The notes: generated by a model not told the origin, from the letters alone. A stretch of DNA of 64,000 bases from Oleidesulfovibrio sp047973035 (GCF_047973035.1 NZ_JBKEBF010000044.1:1-64000), one strand, 5' to 3'; positions 35,606-44,407 are shown, counted from the stretch's first letter. Translations and numbers: made by a program.

Positions 35606-37072
35606 ATGCGAAGTGTTGTTATGCGGCGTGCGGTGTGCGCTGCAATCTGTCTGTTTGTTGTGCTGGCAACGTTGCAGCAGGGATTTGCTGCGGATGCAAA
35701 GTATGTTTTCCTGTTTATTGGTGACGGCATGGGGCTGCCTCAGAAGCAGGCAACAGAAGCTTTTATCGGCAAGAAGCTTACCCTTGATACATTTCCTGTT
35801 CATGGCGTCACAACCACGCCTGCAGCTAACCGCTTCATCGTAGACTCCGCTGCGGCGGGCACGGCTATGAGCTCCGGCCAGATTACTGATGTGGGCATGA
35901 TCGGTATGGCCCCTGATAAAACTAAAGTGAAGACGATTGCAGAAATGGCTCGTGACCGCGGCATGAAGGTAGGGATTGTATCGTCCGTTTCCATCGATCA
36001 TGCCACTCCCGCGGCTTTTTATGCTCATGAAGAAAGCCGCAATCTGTACCATTACATAGACCATGCGCTTGCAAAATCCGGCTTCGACTACTTTGCTGGC
36101 GGCGGCATTAAAGACCCCGCAGGCAAACGTAAGGGTGTGGAACCCCGCGGCGATGCTCTGCAAGCCATTAAAGGTGCCGGTTATACCGTGGTGAATGATC
36201 GCGAATCTTTTATGAAGCTGTCCGGAAAAGACGGTAAGGTGCTTGCCTACAACGCATGGCTGCAAGATTCAGGCGCATTGCCTTACGAGATCGACCGCCG
36301 CGAAGGTAAAGATATTTCTCTGGCAGAATTTACCGCTAAGGGCATTGAACTGCTGGATAACAACAAAGGCTTTTTTATGATGGTGGAAGGCGGCAAAATT
36401 GACTGGGCCTGTCACGCCAACGATGCCAAAGCTGCTATAATGGACACTGTTGCCTTTGATAACGCAGTGGCAGAAGCAGTGAAGTTTTATAAAAAGCACC
36501 CCAAGGAAACACTTATCGTGGTTACCGGCGACCATGAATGCGGCGGTATGACTCTTGGCTTTGCCGGTACTGCGTACGAATCTGACTTTGATGTTTTGAA
36601 AAAACAGTATGTTTCGTTCCAGTTCTTTCAGGAAGACGTGCTGAAATTGTTTAAAAAAGAAAATAAAGGGCATATTACCTTCGATCATTTGAAGCCTACG
36701 ATTACACATTATTTCGGGCTTGAGTTTGAAGGAGATGCTGCGAACCCGATGGTTGTGCAGCCGCATGAGCTGGCTCAGTTGCAAGATGCCTTTGTACGGT
36801 CCGTTGCCAGTGACACTATGGAACTAAACGATGCAGTTTCAAAAAAACTGTATGGCGGATACGACCCGCTTATTGTCTCCATTACCCATATTCTGAATAA
36901 CAAAGCCGGTCTTGCCTGGACGTCATTTTCACACACAGCTGTGCCTGTAGGCACTACGGCTATCGGCGCTGGTGCAGATAGCTTTGGCGGCAGCTACCAT
37001 CAGGCCGCCATCGCCAAAAAGATTATGTCTGCTATGGGAGTTAAGCCCAGAGTATACGTAGCTGCGCAATAG
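35606..37072 (+). CDS. phoA: Alkaline phosphatase (PhoA family)
   Basis: A 488-residue periplasmic phosphomonoesterase. The signal peptide ends near GFAAD. Catalytic and metal residues: FLFIGDGMGLPQ (Asp), VDSAAAGTAMSSG containing the nucleophile Ser, SVSIDHATPAAFYAH, MMVEGGKIDWACHANDAKA, and VVTGDHECGGMTLG. The C-terminal HTAVPVGTTAIGAGADSFGG contains a further His. ATG at 35606 has GGAGAG upstream; the in-frame ATG at 35588 is less likely. Such enzymes are often phosphate-regulated, but no Pho box was identified. Confidence 0.93.
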   Translation: MRSVVMRRAVCAAICLFVVLATLQQGFAADAKYVFLFIGDGMGLPQKQATEAFIGKKLTLDTFPVHGVTTTPAANRFIVDSAAAGTAMSSGQITDVGMIGMAPDKTKVKTIAEMARDRGMKVGIVSSVSIDHATPAAFYAHEESRNLYHYIDHALAKSGFDYFAGGGIKDPAGKRKGVEPRGDALQAIKGAGYTVVNDRESFMKLSGKDGKVLAYNAWLQDSGALPYEIDRREGKDISLAEFTAKGIELLDNNKGFFMMVEGGKIDWACHANDAKAAIMDTVAFDNAVAEAVKFYKKHPKETLIVVTGDHECGGMTLGFAGTAYESDFDVLKKQYVSFQFFQEDVLKLFKKENKGHITFDHLKPTITHYFGLEFEGDAANPMVVQPHELAQLQDAFVRSVASDTMELNDAVSKKLYGGYDPLIVSITHILNNKAGLAWTSFSHTAVPVGTTAIGAGADSFGGSYHQAAIAKKIMSAMGVKPRVYVAAQ

Positions 37073-37095
37073 TGTTGCTGATGCTGTAATTGTTT

Positions 37096-37125
37096 CGGCG
37101 GCATGCCTGTTAACGGTGTGCCGCC
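37096..37125 (+). terminator. Candidate terminator after alkaline phosphatase
   Basis: Stem GGCGGCA (37097-37103) with TGCCGCC (37119-37125) followed by the weak T-rich ATTCTTCTATTTATT. Confidence 0.55.
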
Positions 37126-37173
37126 ATTCTTCTATTTATTGTTGTGCAGGTCCGGCAGTTTTCAGAGGTGAAA

Positions 37174-38391
37174 ATGCATAAAGGCAAAATGGATACAGTA
37201 TTGGTGCTTGTGTTCGCCGTGTTGTCGCTGGCGCTGTGGTATACGCCTACGGGGTTTGAAAACCGTATGGATGCGAATGCCATACGTTGCAAGGGCAGAG
37301 TCGTTTCAGAAAGTTCTGAAGGGTTGCAGCAGCATACGCTGATCAAGGTCGGCTATCAGGCGCTTGAGGTGGAAGCCCTTGACGGTCCGTATAAAGGGCA
37401 GCGTTTTTCCGTACTGAACCAATTACAAGGCCGTATGGACATAGACAAAGTTTTTTCAACAGGAGATGCAGCTCTGCTGGTTATTACTCACAAGGCAGAT
37501 GGCAGAGTTGATACGGTGGTGGCGCAGGATCATTATCGGCTGGGAATGCAGGTATGGCTGTTATTGGGTTTTGGCCTGTTGCTGCTCGCATTCGGGGGGT
37601 GGACAGGTGCAAAAGCATTGCTGAGTTTTGTGTTTACAGCTCTCGTCCTCTGGAAGATTTTTGTGCCGTTATTGCTTAAAGGCGTTCCACCGGTACCGCT
37701 GGCGTTCTGTGTGGTGGCGGTGCTTACGGCTGTTATTGTGTTTTTGGTGGCAGGACTTACACGTCTTGGCGTGACAGCCTTTCTGGGGGCGATGGCAGGT
37801 GTCGGGGCAAGCTCGCTGCTGGCTGTGTGGGTTGCGGATGCGCTGCATCTGCACGGTGCTGTGATGCCGTTTGCAGAAACCATGCTGTACGCGGGCTACG
37901 CGCATCTGAACATAACAGATATATATGTTGCGGCAATTTTTGTTGCAGCCTCCGGCGCGGTGATGGATCTTGCCATGGATGTTGCAGCCAGTCAGTACGA
38001 AGTGGCCTGTAGCAACCCCGACATAAGCAGAAGCGGGGCTTTTCTCTCCGGCATCAGGGTGGGAAGGGCTGTTGTAGGGACTATGACCACAACTCTACTG
38101 CTTGCATACTCCGGTGGGTTTATCACACTGCTTATGGCGTTTATGGCACAAGGAGTGCCCCTCGCCAACATGTTCAACATGATTTACGTCTCTGCAGAAA
38201 TCGTAAAGACGCTTATCGGAAGCTTGGGGCTTGTGTTAGTCGCTCCATTCACGGCTGTTGTGGGAGCGTTACTTTTTGCAGGGGCGGCAAAAGATAAAAA
38301 AACAGCAAGCCTTATCGGTGTGCCCGGAGCGGTTATTCCTGTCAGAGCAAATACTGGCTGCTCTCAAGCAATATTTCAGAGGACAGAGTGA
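37174..38391 (+). CDS. YibE/F-family membrane protein
   Basis: A 405-residue inner-membrane protein. After an N-terminal membrane helix comes an extracytoplasmic beta-rich domain (ALDGPYKGQRFSVLNQLQGRMDIDKVF...GDAALLVI) and then seven to eight membrane helices with YibE/F features (VFTALVLWKIFVPLLLKG; AASGAVMDLAMDVAASQYEV, LLAYSGGFITLLMAFMAQG). The molecular role of the family is unknown. ATG at 37174 has GAGGTG upstream; the frame is open to 37144. Confidence 0.87.
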   Translation: MHKGKMDTVLVLVFAVLSLALWYTPTGFENRMDANAIRCKGRVVSESSEGLQQHTLIKVGYQALEVEALDGPYKGQRFSVLNQLQGRMDIDKVFSTGDAALLVITHKADGRVDTVVAQDHYRLGMQVWLLLGFGLLLLAFGGWTGAKALLSFVFTALVLWKIFVPLLLKGVPPVPLAFCVVAVLTAVIVFLVAGLTRLGVTAFLGAMAGVGASSLLAVWVADALHLHGAVMPFAETMLYAGYAHLNITDIYVAAIFVAASGAVMDLAMDVAASQYEVACSNPDISRSGAFLSGIRVGRAVVGTMTTTLLLAYSGGFITLLMAFMAQGVPLANMFNMIYVSAEIVKTLIGSLGLVLVAPFTAVVGALLFAGAAKDKKTASLIGVPGAVIPVRANTGCSQAIFQRTE

Positions 38392-38630
38392 TAGGAGGTC
38401 TGTTTTAGGAAACTTTAGTAGTGGAAAATGCATACCTGCCCGTTGCTGAATTTAGCAAGTTGTCGGGTGAGTTTTTACCTCACAGTGGGCAGGACTCGCA
38501 GGCGTCTGATGGATTCATCCGTATACTTTCTTGTTACCCTATTAGTGCCTCAAATTGTTTCATCTAGACTCGTTATTCGTGTGTCATATTGTTTGGGCGG
38601 CAACTCTCTGGTCTGACTGGTCAGCGCAGT
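38392..38630. other. Convergent intergenic region, no supported gene
   Basis: About 240 bp between the YibE/F gene and the terminator of the minus-strand GltB2-like gene. No gene or clear signal was seen. Confidence 0.5.
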
Positions 38631-38659
38631 AAAAAGGGCGCATCCTTTCGGATGCGCCC
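38631..38659 (-). terminator. Rho-independent terminator
   Basis: Perfect 10-bp stem (GGGCGCATCC, loop on the minus strand GAAA, GGATGCGCCC) followed on the minus strand by TTTTT. It serves the GltB2-like gene. Confidence 0.93.
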
Positions 38660-38693
38660 AACCTGTATCGGAGCCGGATAGGTATGCCGTAAA

Positions 38694-40337
38694 CTAGCCG
38701 CGCAGGATTGCTTTAGCGAATTCGTCCTGCACTTCGGTGATGAAGGGAATTTTGGTTTCCACTTCAGTTTCGCGGTTGCAGGATGCGATGTCTTCGCGGG
38801 AAACGGAAGCCAGATCGAACTTACGGGCACCGGCCATAAGCTGCTGCAGACCTGCGCCCAGTTTGTCCATCATGGTCCACATGGCTACTGCGCCGTAAGG
38901 AATGTTTTTCATTTCTTCCTTACCGACTTTTGCCTGAACTTCGTACCAGCCGGCAAAAATCTGCTCGGGGGTGGTGCCGAAGTCGGAAACGGTACGGGGC
39001 AGCTTGTCCCAGTTGCCGCATACAGCTTCACGACGCTCGGGGCGGAGTACTCCTTCGATGTTGGAACCGAGGAAGCCGGGAATCATCATTGCGCGGCCCA
39101 TGCAGATAAGCTTGGTGTAAGGTGCGCCAAGCGAAAGAGCTTTGAAGATCTGGCTGGATTTTGCAAAACCGCCGGCAAAGGACATATCAACCACGCGTTC
39201 ACCCTTGGCGGCAAGGATAGATGCGTATTCGTATGCTTTTGCGTGCAGCAGAATGGAAGGCACGCCCCAGGTTTCCATCATATCCCAAGGGCTCATGCCG
39301 GTGCCTCCGCCGGAACCGTCGATGGTAAGCAGGTCAAGTTTGGCTTCAGTTGCCAGCTTGATGGACATAGCCAGAGCCTGCATGCCGTAGGAGCCGGTCT
39401 TCAGAGAAATGCGCTTGAAGCCGAGTTTGCGCAGGTAGGCAACAGAGTTCATAAAGTTTTCACGAACCTGTTCCCATGAAGAAAGGTCGGTGTAGCCAAG
39501 GCGGCTGTGACGGGCAAAGCCCTTGATAGCGCCGGAGTTAAAAGAAGCCTGAACTTCGGGAAGGGTGGGATCAGGATCAACCAGATAGCCACGTTCTTTC
39601 AGGAATACTGCGTAGTCGAGGTTTTCGACAAAAATTTCGCCACCGATGTCTTTAGCGCCCTGACCCCACTTCAGTTCCAGAATCACTTTGTCGCCGTATT
39701 TTTCGGCAATGTATTCTGCAACGCCGTTGCGGGTGTCTTCTACGTTCATCTGAACGATAATGGCACCATAGCCGTCGTAGTAGCGCAGGTAGGTGTCAAT
39801 ACGGCGTTCAAGTTCAGGAGCGCTGCTAATACGACCGTTCGCCAGAGAAGACTTGCGGTCAACGCCAACTACGTTTTCGCCGACAACAATCGGTACACCG
39901 CTAAGGGCGCAACCCACTGCAAAAGAGTCCCAGTACTTAGCTGCAATAAAGGTAGAGCCCAGAGCGCCGGTCATTACAGGGAAGCGGCACTTGGTTTTCT
40001 CTTCGGCACCGAAAGATGTTTCCAGAGATGCATCAGTAAAAAGAGCATCACCAGTTTGTGCCTTAGAACAGTTTGCTCCCATGCCGTGGGCGCCGTAGTT
40101 ATACCCTTGAATACGCAGAGAATTGTAGGACACACCTACATGGGTGGTGTTGCCGCTGCCTGCAGTCACAAGGCCAAAGTCGCGGGGGTAGAGGGTGTCA
40201 CGGCCTTTCAGGCAGGACAGCCAGGTTTCACACTTGCCCATACAGTCTGCACGGCAGAGTGTGCAAAGGCCGGATTCTACAATATTGCCACGGTTTGTGG
40301 TGCCAAGGACGTCATTATTCTTCACGGGGGTATTCAT
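38694..40337 (-). CDS. FMN-binding glutamate-synthase-like (GltB2-domain) protein
   Basis: A 547-residue protein. The N-terminal 40 residues have a Cys cluster (CTLCRADCMGKC, ETWLSC) that may bind an Fe-S centre. The rest is the FMN/glutamate-synthase alpha-beta barrel: ILELKWGQGAKDIGGEIF, ISLKTGSYGMQALAMSIKLA, LLTIDGSGGGTGMSPWDMMETWG, DMSFAGGFAKSSQIFKALSLGA. It lacks the glutamine amidotransferase domain, so it is not a complete GltB; such stand-alone proteins are frequent in sulfate reducers and their reaction is uncertain. ATG at 40337 follows GGAGG. Confidence 0.85.
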   Translation of the reverse strand: MNTPVKNNDVLGTTNRGNIVESGLCTLCRADCMGKCETWLSCLKGRDTLYPRDFGLVTAGSGNTTHVGVSYNSLRIQGYNYGAHGMGANCSKAQTGDALFTDASLETSFGAEEKTKCRFPVMTGALGSTFIAAKYWDSFAVGCALSGVPIVVGENVVGVDRKSSLANGRISSAPELERRIDTYLRYYDGYGAIIVQMNVEDTRNGVAEYIAEKYGDKVILELKWGQGAKDIGGEIFVENLDYAVFLKERGYLVDPDPTLPEVQASFNSGAIKGFARHSRLGYTDLSSWEQVRENFMNSVAYLRKLGFKRISLKTGSYGMQALAMSIKLATEAKLDLLTIDGSGGGTGMSPWDMMETWGVPSILLHAKAYEYASILAAKGERVVDMSFAGGFAKSSQIFKALSLGAPYTKLICMGRAMMIPGFLGSNIEGVLRPERREAVCGNWDKLPRTVSDFGTTPEQIFAGWYEVQAKVGKEEMKNIPYGAVAMWTMMDKLGAGLQQLMAGARKFDLASVSREDIASCNRETEVETKIPFITEVQDEFAKAILRG

Positions 40338-40825
40338 AGCGCCTCCAAGGTGTGTTTTTCGTACTGAGGCGCTCATATAGCTTGGAAATCAGGGGGGAAG
40401 CAAACTTTGAGTGGATAAACTGTCGCATGTTGATTCAGGAGTTAGAATTGATGTGTTTTATTTTGTGTTGCGATAGTGCTCACTCATTGATGTGTGTCTG
40501 GTGGTGTCTAGTTGATAATAAGTAGAAATATGGCAATGTATAATTTGAGTAGATCATATTTTAGCAGTGCTGGTTTCGTTAGATTTGCCTGCGTTGCGTG
40601 TTTTTATATGTCTTATTGGTAGGGTGTAGTTGTATGATTATTCTATAATACAGTGCTTAGTATAGTTAATTGCATCATGTATACAAAAATGTAAAAAACA
40701 GAGTTTTTTGAGAATTTTTCAATTTTTTTATTTTTTTGTCATTGGAAGGCGCTTTGAAAGGCTTGTCTGGCTGATTATTACAAAATGGTGATGTTTGGAT
40801 TTGTGGTTTGTTTTTGCGTATTAGG
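40338..40825. other. AT-rich intergenic region
   Basis: About 490 bp of strongly AT-rich DNA upstream of the GltB2-like gene. It must hold that gene's promoter. No gene, repeat or operator could be supported. The base composition is clearly lower in GC than the flanking genes. Confidence 0.5.
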
Positions 40826-40857
40826 AAAAAGAAGAGGCACCCGCTGTTGCAGGTGCC
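40826..40857 (-). terminator. Rho-independent terminator of rubrerythrin
   Basis: GGCACC (40836-40841) pairs with GGTGCC (40852-40857); on the minus strand the hairpin is followed by a T-rich run (CTTCTTTTT). It lies 26 bp after the rubrerythrin stop. Confidence 0.8.
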
Positions 40858-40883
40858 GCTGTAAGGTCGCTATGAGCCTTTGA

Positions 40884-41459
40884 TTACCACTCGGGTGCAA
40901 GCAGTTCAAAGAATGCTTTGGGATGAGCGCAAGCAGGGCAGAGATCGGGGGCTTCAATCCCTTCGTGATTGTAGCCACAGTTTCTGCAGCGCCAGACTAC
41001 GTTCTGGGGACGTTGGAAAACGATATTTTTTTCAATATTGTTAGCGAATGCCAGAAAACGGCGTTCGTGATAGCGTTCTGCCGTTGCAATACTCATGAAC
41101 ACAGCTGACAGTTCGTGAAAGCCTTCTTCTTTAGCAATGGCGGCAAATTCAGGGTACATCTGCTCGTACTCGTGATGTTCACCTTCTGCAGAAGCAAAAA
41201 GGTTGTCAAGAGTAGAGCCGATGACTCCGGCAGGATAACCTGCAGAAATGGTTACTTCTCCGCCTTCAAGAAATTTGAACAGACGCTTTGCGTGGGCCTT
41301 TTCATGCAGTGCTGTTTCTTCAAAAACATGAGCAATCTGCACATAACCGTCTTTACGCGCCTGACCTGCAAAGTAGTCGTAGCGGTTGCGTGCCTGAGAT
41401 TCACCAGCGAAAGCGGTGAGAATATTTTTTTCTGTACGGGTTCCTTTCAAAGATTTCAT
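40884..41459 (-). CDS. rbr: Rubrerythrin
   Basis: A 191-residue peroxide-detoxifying protein of anaerobes. The diiron domain has FAGESQARNRYDYF, VFEETALHEKAHAKRLF, EHHEYEQMYPEFA and IATAERYHERRFL; the C-terminal rubredoxin-like domain has CRNCGYNHEG and CPACAHPKAFF for the FeS4 site. It reduces hydrogen peroxide in the cytoplasm with electrons from rubredoxin or NADH-linked reductases. Monocistronic; no PerR box could be identified with confidence upstream. Confidence 0.95.
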   Translation of the reverse strand: MKSLKGTRTEKNILTAFAGESQARNRYDYFAGQARKDGYVQIAHVFEETALHEKAHAKRLFKFLEGGEVTISAGYPAGVIGSTLDNLFASAEGEHHEYEQMYPEFAAIAKEEGFHELSAVFMSIATAERYHERRFLAFANNIEKNIVFQRPQNVVWRCRNCGYNHEGIEAPDLCPACAHPKAFFELLAPEW

Positions 41460-41676
41460 CCAAATGTCTCCTGGATTAGAGTGTGTTCTGTTACTTAGTT
41501 GTGTTCTTGATACTCAGAGTGGCTATTCTTGTCAAGAATGATTCCTGATAATGGTGATCTTTGTGACTTATCCCTAACCAAGTAAATGAGAAGGTATTCC
41601 GATGGGGGAGTTAAGGCAATAGCCTCAACTGTTTTTTCTGCTTCTGTAAAAGTTAATTTCCTGTAGCGGAACCCTA

Positions 41677-41705
41677 TTGACTACACCTCTGCATAGGGCT
41701 ATAAA
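41677..41705 (+). promoter_or_regulatory. Promoter of tRNA-Thr
   Basis: TTGACT (41677-41682), 17-bp spacer, TATAAA (41700-41705). The tRNA begins 15 bp after the -10 box. Both boxes are close to the sigma-70 consensus and the spacing is ideal. Confidence 0.85.
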
Positions 41706-41719
41706 GCGCTTCTCATTTT

Positions 41720-41795
41720 GCCAGCATAGCTCAGTTGGTAGAGCAGCTGATTCGTAATCAGCAGGTCTGCGGTTCAATTCCGCATGCTGGCTCCA
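41720..41795 (+). tRNA. tRNA-Thr (anticodon CGT)
   Basis: A 76-nt cloverleaf with the CCA end encoded. Acceptor GCCAGCA pairs with TGCTGGC; D arm GCTC...GAGC; anticodon arm CTGATT-CGT-AATCAG with anticodon CGT reading ACG (Thr); T arm TGCGG-TTCAATT-CCGCA. It borders the phage-derived block on its right, and tRNA 3' ends are common integration sites, so it is the likely attachment site. Confidence 0.96.
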
Positions 41796-41805
41796 GAAAT
41801 TTCAA

Positions 41806-41840
41806 GGCGTTATCTCGATTTCGAGATGACGCCTTTGCCG
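41806..41840 (+). terminator. Terminator of tRNA-Thr
   Basis: GGCGT, ATCTCGA, loop TT, TCGAGAT, ACGCC (41806-41833, one mismatched position), followed by a T-rich stretch TTTGCCGTTTTT. It starts 10 bp after the tRNA. Confidence 0.82.
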
Positions 41841-41843
41841 TTT

Positions 41844-41864
41844 TTGCTACCCTATTGCTACCCT
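41844..41864. repeat. Short direct repeat TTGCTACCCT next to the tRNA
   Basis: TTGCTACCCT occurs at 41844-41853 and 41855-41864, 11 bp apart, about 50 bp past the tRNA end and at the edge of the phage-derived block. It may be an integrase arm site or other attachment-site part; no second copy was found on the right side of the block. Confidence 0.35.
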
Positions 41865-41964
41865 GAGGGCAGAAAAAAGGGCGATTTATCTTGGTGTGAG
41901 CGGTCGCGAAATTTGGGAACGGCTGTCACATAAAATGAGAACAGAACGCGAAAATTTCAAAGGA

Positions 41965-42004
41965 AAAATCGAGCCTTTCGGACATATCGAAACGGCTCGA
42001 TTTT
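41965..42004 (-). terminator. Bidirectional terminator at the left edge of the phage block
   Basis: Perfect 11-bp arms AAAATCGAGCC and GGCTCGATTTT with an 18-nt loop. A T run follows on both strands (TTTTT on minus, TTTTCTTTTTT on plus). It ends the minus-strand methyltransferase transcript. Confidence 0.85.
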
Positions 42005-42027
42005 CTTTTTTCCCTGTGTGTTGATTC

Positions 42028-42918
42028 TTACACAACTTTACCCGCTTTCAGGCGTCTTTGTGCAGCATCAAGCAGAGTTCCAAGCGCATAGCCTGCTGCC
42101 AGCGGGCAAACTCCGTTACCTGTGAGCCTGTATCTGTCCAGCTTGTAGGCCAGCCCTGGAGCGCTTCGAGAAATCGCGGGTTGCAGGTCAGGCCGTAACT
42201 GGAGCCAGCGTTCCCAGGCGTCAAATTCACCTGCATCGGGAGGGAAGAGGCTCGCGGATTCCCCATTCCCGCCATATAAAGCAACGTCCAGGCTATCGCC
42301 GCAAGCTGAATCCCCAACTGATACTTGCCCGGTACGATGTAGAACTTCCCGTTCTTTACCGACATGCCCGGCCAAGTTCCGGAGTTTTTCGTCGTCGGCG
42401 TAGGCCAGAATGAACAACCGTTTCCGGATGTGCGGCGCGCCGACTTCTGCCGCTGTAAAGATTCCCGCTTCAACCTCGTAACCCATTGCGAAAAGGTCTT
42501 TTCGGACGTTTTCGAGGCCGAGACTGACGTGTCCGAGGACGTTTTCAGCGAAGAGGAACGGCGCCTGTATTTCGCCGAGGATTCGGCGGACGTGCGGCCA
42601 TAAATGGCGCGGGTCTTTTTCGCCGAGGCGCTTTCCTGCGTTGCTGAACGGCTGGCATGGATAACCGGCAGTAAGGAAATCCACTCTTCCGCGCCACGGC
42701 CTGCCGTCGAAGGTGACAAGGTCAGACCAGATAGGCGCTTCATCCAGGGCCGCGTCTTCCATTCGGGCCACGAGAGCGGCCGCGGCATAGGCGTCTCGCT
42801 CGACGAAGCAAACAGTTCGATAGTCAGGTATTCCGAGTGAAACGCCAAGTTCGAGCCCTCCGGCTCCTGCGGCGAGCGCGACGCCGCTAAAATTTTGGGG
42901 ATGTAGAGCCACATTCAC
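42028..42918 (-). CDS. Phage-type DNA cytosine-5 methyltransferase
   Basis: A 296-residue C5 methyltransferase. Motif I-like GVALAAGAGGLELG, motif IV GYPCQPFSNAGKR with the catalytic Cys88, motif VI ENVLG (Glu125), motif VIII RKRLF (165-169) and a C-terminal motif IX/X region RLTGNGVCPLAAGYALG. It probably modifies phage or host DNA against restriction. The start is GTG at 42918, within the end of the com-like gene (32-bp overlap), in the loop of a predicted stem-loop (42905-42935) that could control its translation. Target sequence cannot be predicted. A +1-shifted ATG frame at 42914 is not protein-like. Confidence 0.9.
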   Translation of the reverse strand: MNVALHPQNFSGVALAAGAGGLELGVSLGIPDYRTVCFVERDAYAAAALVARMEDAALDEAPIWSDLVTFDGRPWRGRVDFLTAGYPCQPFSNAGKRLGEKDPRHLWPHVRRILGEIQAPFLFAENVLGHVSLGLENVRKDLFAMGYEVEAGIFTAAEVGAPHIRKRLFILAYADDEKLRNLAGHVGKEREVLHRTGQVSVGDSACGDSLDVALYGGNGESASLFPPDAGEFDAWERWLQLRPDLQPAISRSAPGLAYKLDRYRLTGNGVCPLAAGYALGTLLDAAQRRLKAGKVV

Positions 42919-43072
42919 TTTCCTTTCGTGGCTCTCTGGGGGCGCTTGGTTGGGGCTCTATGGCTCTCACTAATGAATTGAACGCGGAGCACCGCGGACA
43001 ATAAAATTCAAACTTCTTGAGTTCTCCTTCACCGATTTTCTTTTTGCATTTCGCGCAACGAATTTCTTCCAT
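42887..43072 (-). CDS. com: Com-like zinc-finger translational regulator
   Basis: A 61-residue protein resembling Mu Com: MEEIRCAKCKKKIGEGELKKFEFYCPRC with four zinc ligands Cys6, Cys9, Cys25 and Cys28, followed by a basic, Pro-rich tail. In phage Mu, Com binds mRNA and turns on translation of the overlapping mom DNA-modification gene. Here the overlapping gene is a cytosine methyltransferase instead. Start is ATG at 43072 without a clear ribosome binding site. Confidence 0.82.
   Translation of the reverse strand: MEEIRCAKCKKKIGEGELKKFEFYCPRCSAFNSLVRAIEPQPSAPREPRKESECGSTSPKF
42905..42935 (-). promoter_or_regulatory. Predicted mRNA stem-loop around the methyltransferase start
   Basis: Perfect 8-bp arms AGAGCCAC and GTGGCTCT enclose a 15-nt loop (42913-42927) that contains both the AAGGA ribosome binding site and the GTG start codon of the methyltransferase. 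By analogy with Mu com-mom it is a candidate target of the Com-like protein. Confidence 0.6.
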
Positions 43073-43293
43073 TACTCACATGATGATTGTTGCTTGCCCG
43101 ATGTTCTGCTACTCCTTTCCTCGTCCTGCGCAGGACTAAGGCAGCGGAACGAAGCGAAAAGACCTGTTCTTTTCGTGGGCCGTGGGCGGCGCTTCGACGT
43201 CGCTCGGTGGGGCGTTCCCGCGCCCCGCCTGCCGATTGCTGCACTATGCCAGCCCTTGCCCTTTCCTGCCGTGAGCCATGCGGAACATGCGAA
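43073..43293. other. Gap between RT and com genes
   Basis: About 220 bp, GC-rich, with no convincing gene. It separates the retroelement from the com-methyltransferase pair and may carry the promoter for the latter. Confidence 0.4.
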
Positions 43294-44337
43294 CTATTCT
43301 TCTTTCTCCTGCTTTCCCGCGCCGGTCAGTACGAACCTGTCCAATATGTGCCCCAGGGGCGTTTTCCCGTTACAGTGCTTCATGTAGCCGGTGAACGAAA
43401 CCACCCGCGAGCGGACGTAATCAAAATCTATCTGTTTTGCGTTATAGCGCCGCTGTAGGCTCTTGAACTGCTTTCTTGCCCGCTTCACCGTGCTTTTCCT
43501 CGGCAGAACGTGGTCTGTCCAGTGACGGTAGCCGACGAAATCGACTCCCTGCGTAATCGGGAGAACCCCCGTCTTCGGGTTCAGCGCCAGGCCGAGGCCC
43601 TGCACATACTCGTCGATGTACGCGAGTTTTTCCCTGCACCACGTCTTATCAGGCCCGACGATGATAAAATCGTCCATATACCGGACGTAGTATTTAACGC
43701 CCAGATCGTCTTTCATATAGTGGTCGAGCCTGTCCAGGTAGAGATTCGCCAGCCATTGCGAGGTAAGCGAGCCGATGGGAAGACCGCGTTCGGTAAAGCC
43801 GCTGTTCCGAATCAGCGTATCAAAGAACCAGACGACTGCCTGGTCGAAAAAAAGACGCTGTACCCGGTCCATAAGCCTGTCGTGCGGGATGCTCGGAAAG
43901 TATTTGCTGATGTCCGCCTTGATTATGTACGGACTTTCATACTTCCGGCTCGCCGAGCGTAAAAACTCCCGGAGCCGGTGACTGGCGGCATGGGTTCCGA
44001 AGCCGATACGGTTCGCATAAGAATCTGTAATGAAGCGGCGCTCGAACACAGGGGAGGCATGAAGCATGACGGCTTGATGAACGACACGGTCGCCGAATTC
44101 CGGCGCCTGAATCCGGCGAAGTTTGGGAACAGTTATCGTGAATTCGCGGAATGGGCTCGGTTTCCACGTCCGGGCTTGAAGTGCCTCTTCCAGGGCGAAG
44201 AGATTATCTTCGAGGCTGGCGTAAAACCGCAAGGTGTCGGAATCAAAACGCTTGCCTTCTCGCACTTTCTGGAAAGCCCGCGCCAGAGTCGTAAATGTGG
44301 CGATTTCCCGCCAGAGATTCTTTACCGTTCTCGCCAT
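43294..44337 (-). CDS. DGR reverse transcriptase
   Basis: A 347-residue reverse transcriptase. Catalytic motifs: first Asp in ADISKYFPS (Asp142), YVRYMDDFI with YMDD at 220-223, and the motif-4 segment GLPIGSLTSQ (185-194); the Ser-Gln ending is the mark that separates diversity-generating-retroelement RTs from most group II intron and retron RTs. QAVMLHASPVFERRFITDSYANRIGFGTHAA is also typical. With Avd it would copy template-repeat RNA with errors at adenines and direct the cDNA to the variable repeat. It lies directly downstream of two template repeats. Confidence 0.95.
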   Translation of the reverse strand: MARTVKNLWREIATFTTLARAFQKVREGKRFDSDTLRFYASLEDNLFALEEALQARTWKPSPFREFTITVPKLRRIQAPEFGDRVVHQAVMLHASPVFERRFITDSYANRIGFGTHAASHRLREFLRSASRKYESPYIIKADISKYFPSIPHDRLMDRVQRLFFDQAVVWFFDTLIRNSGFTERGLPIGSLTSQWLANLYLDRLDHYMKDDLGVKYYVRYMDDFIIVGPDKTWCREKLAYIDEYVQGLGLALNPKTGVLPITQGVDFVGYRHWTDHVLPRKSTVKRARKQFKSLQRRYNAKQIDFDYVRSRVVSFTGYMKHCNGKTPLGHILDRFVLTGAGKQEKEE

Positions 44338-44407
44338 GCCCGTTCACTTCTGGCCGGGGCCGTGTTCAGCTTCTCGCCTACCGACCGCCCCAGCCTGGTT
44401 GCTGTTC

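Noticed and set aside
41500..41640. PerR box upstream of rubrerythrin
   Set aside because: No sequence close enough to the TTATAAT-N-ATTATAA consensus.
42048..42914. 288-residue minus-strand frame starting ATG inside the methyltransferase
   Set aside because: It is a shifted shadow of the methyltransferase; composition is Ser/Arg-rich with no family features, while the GTG frame has all C5-methyltransferase motifs.
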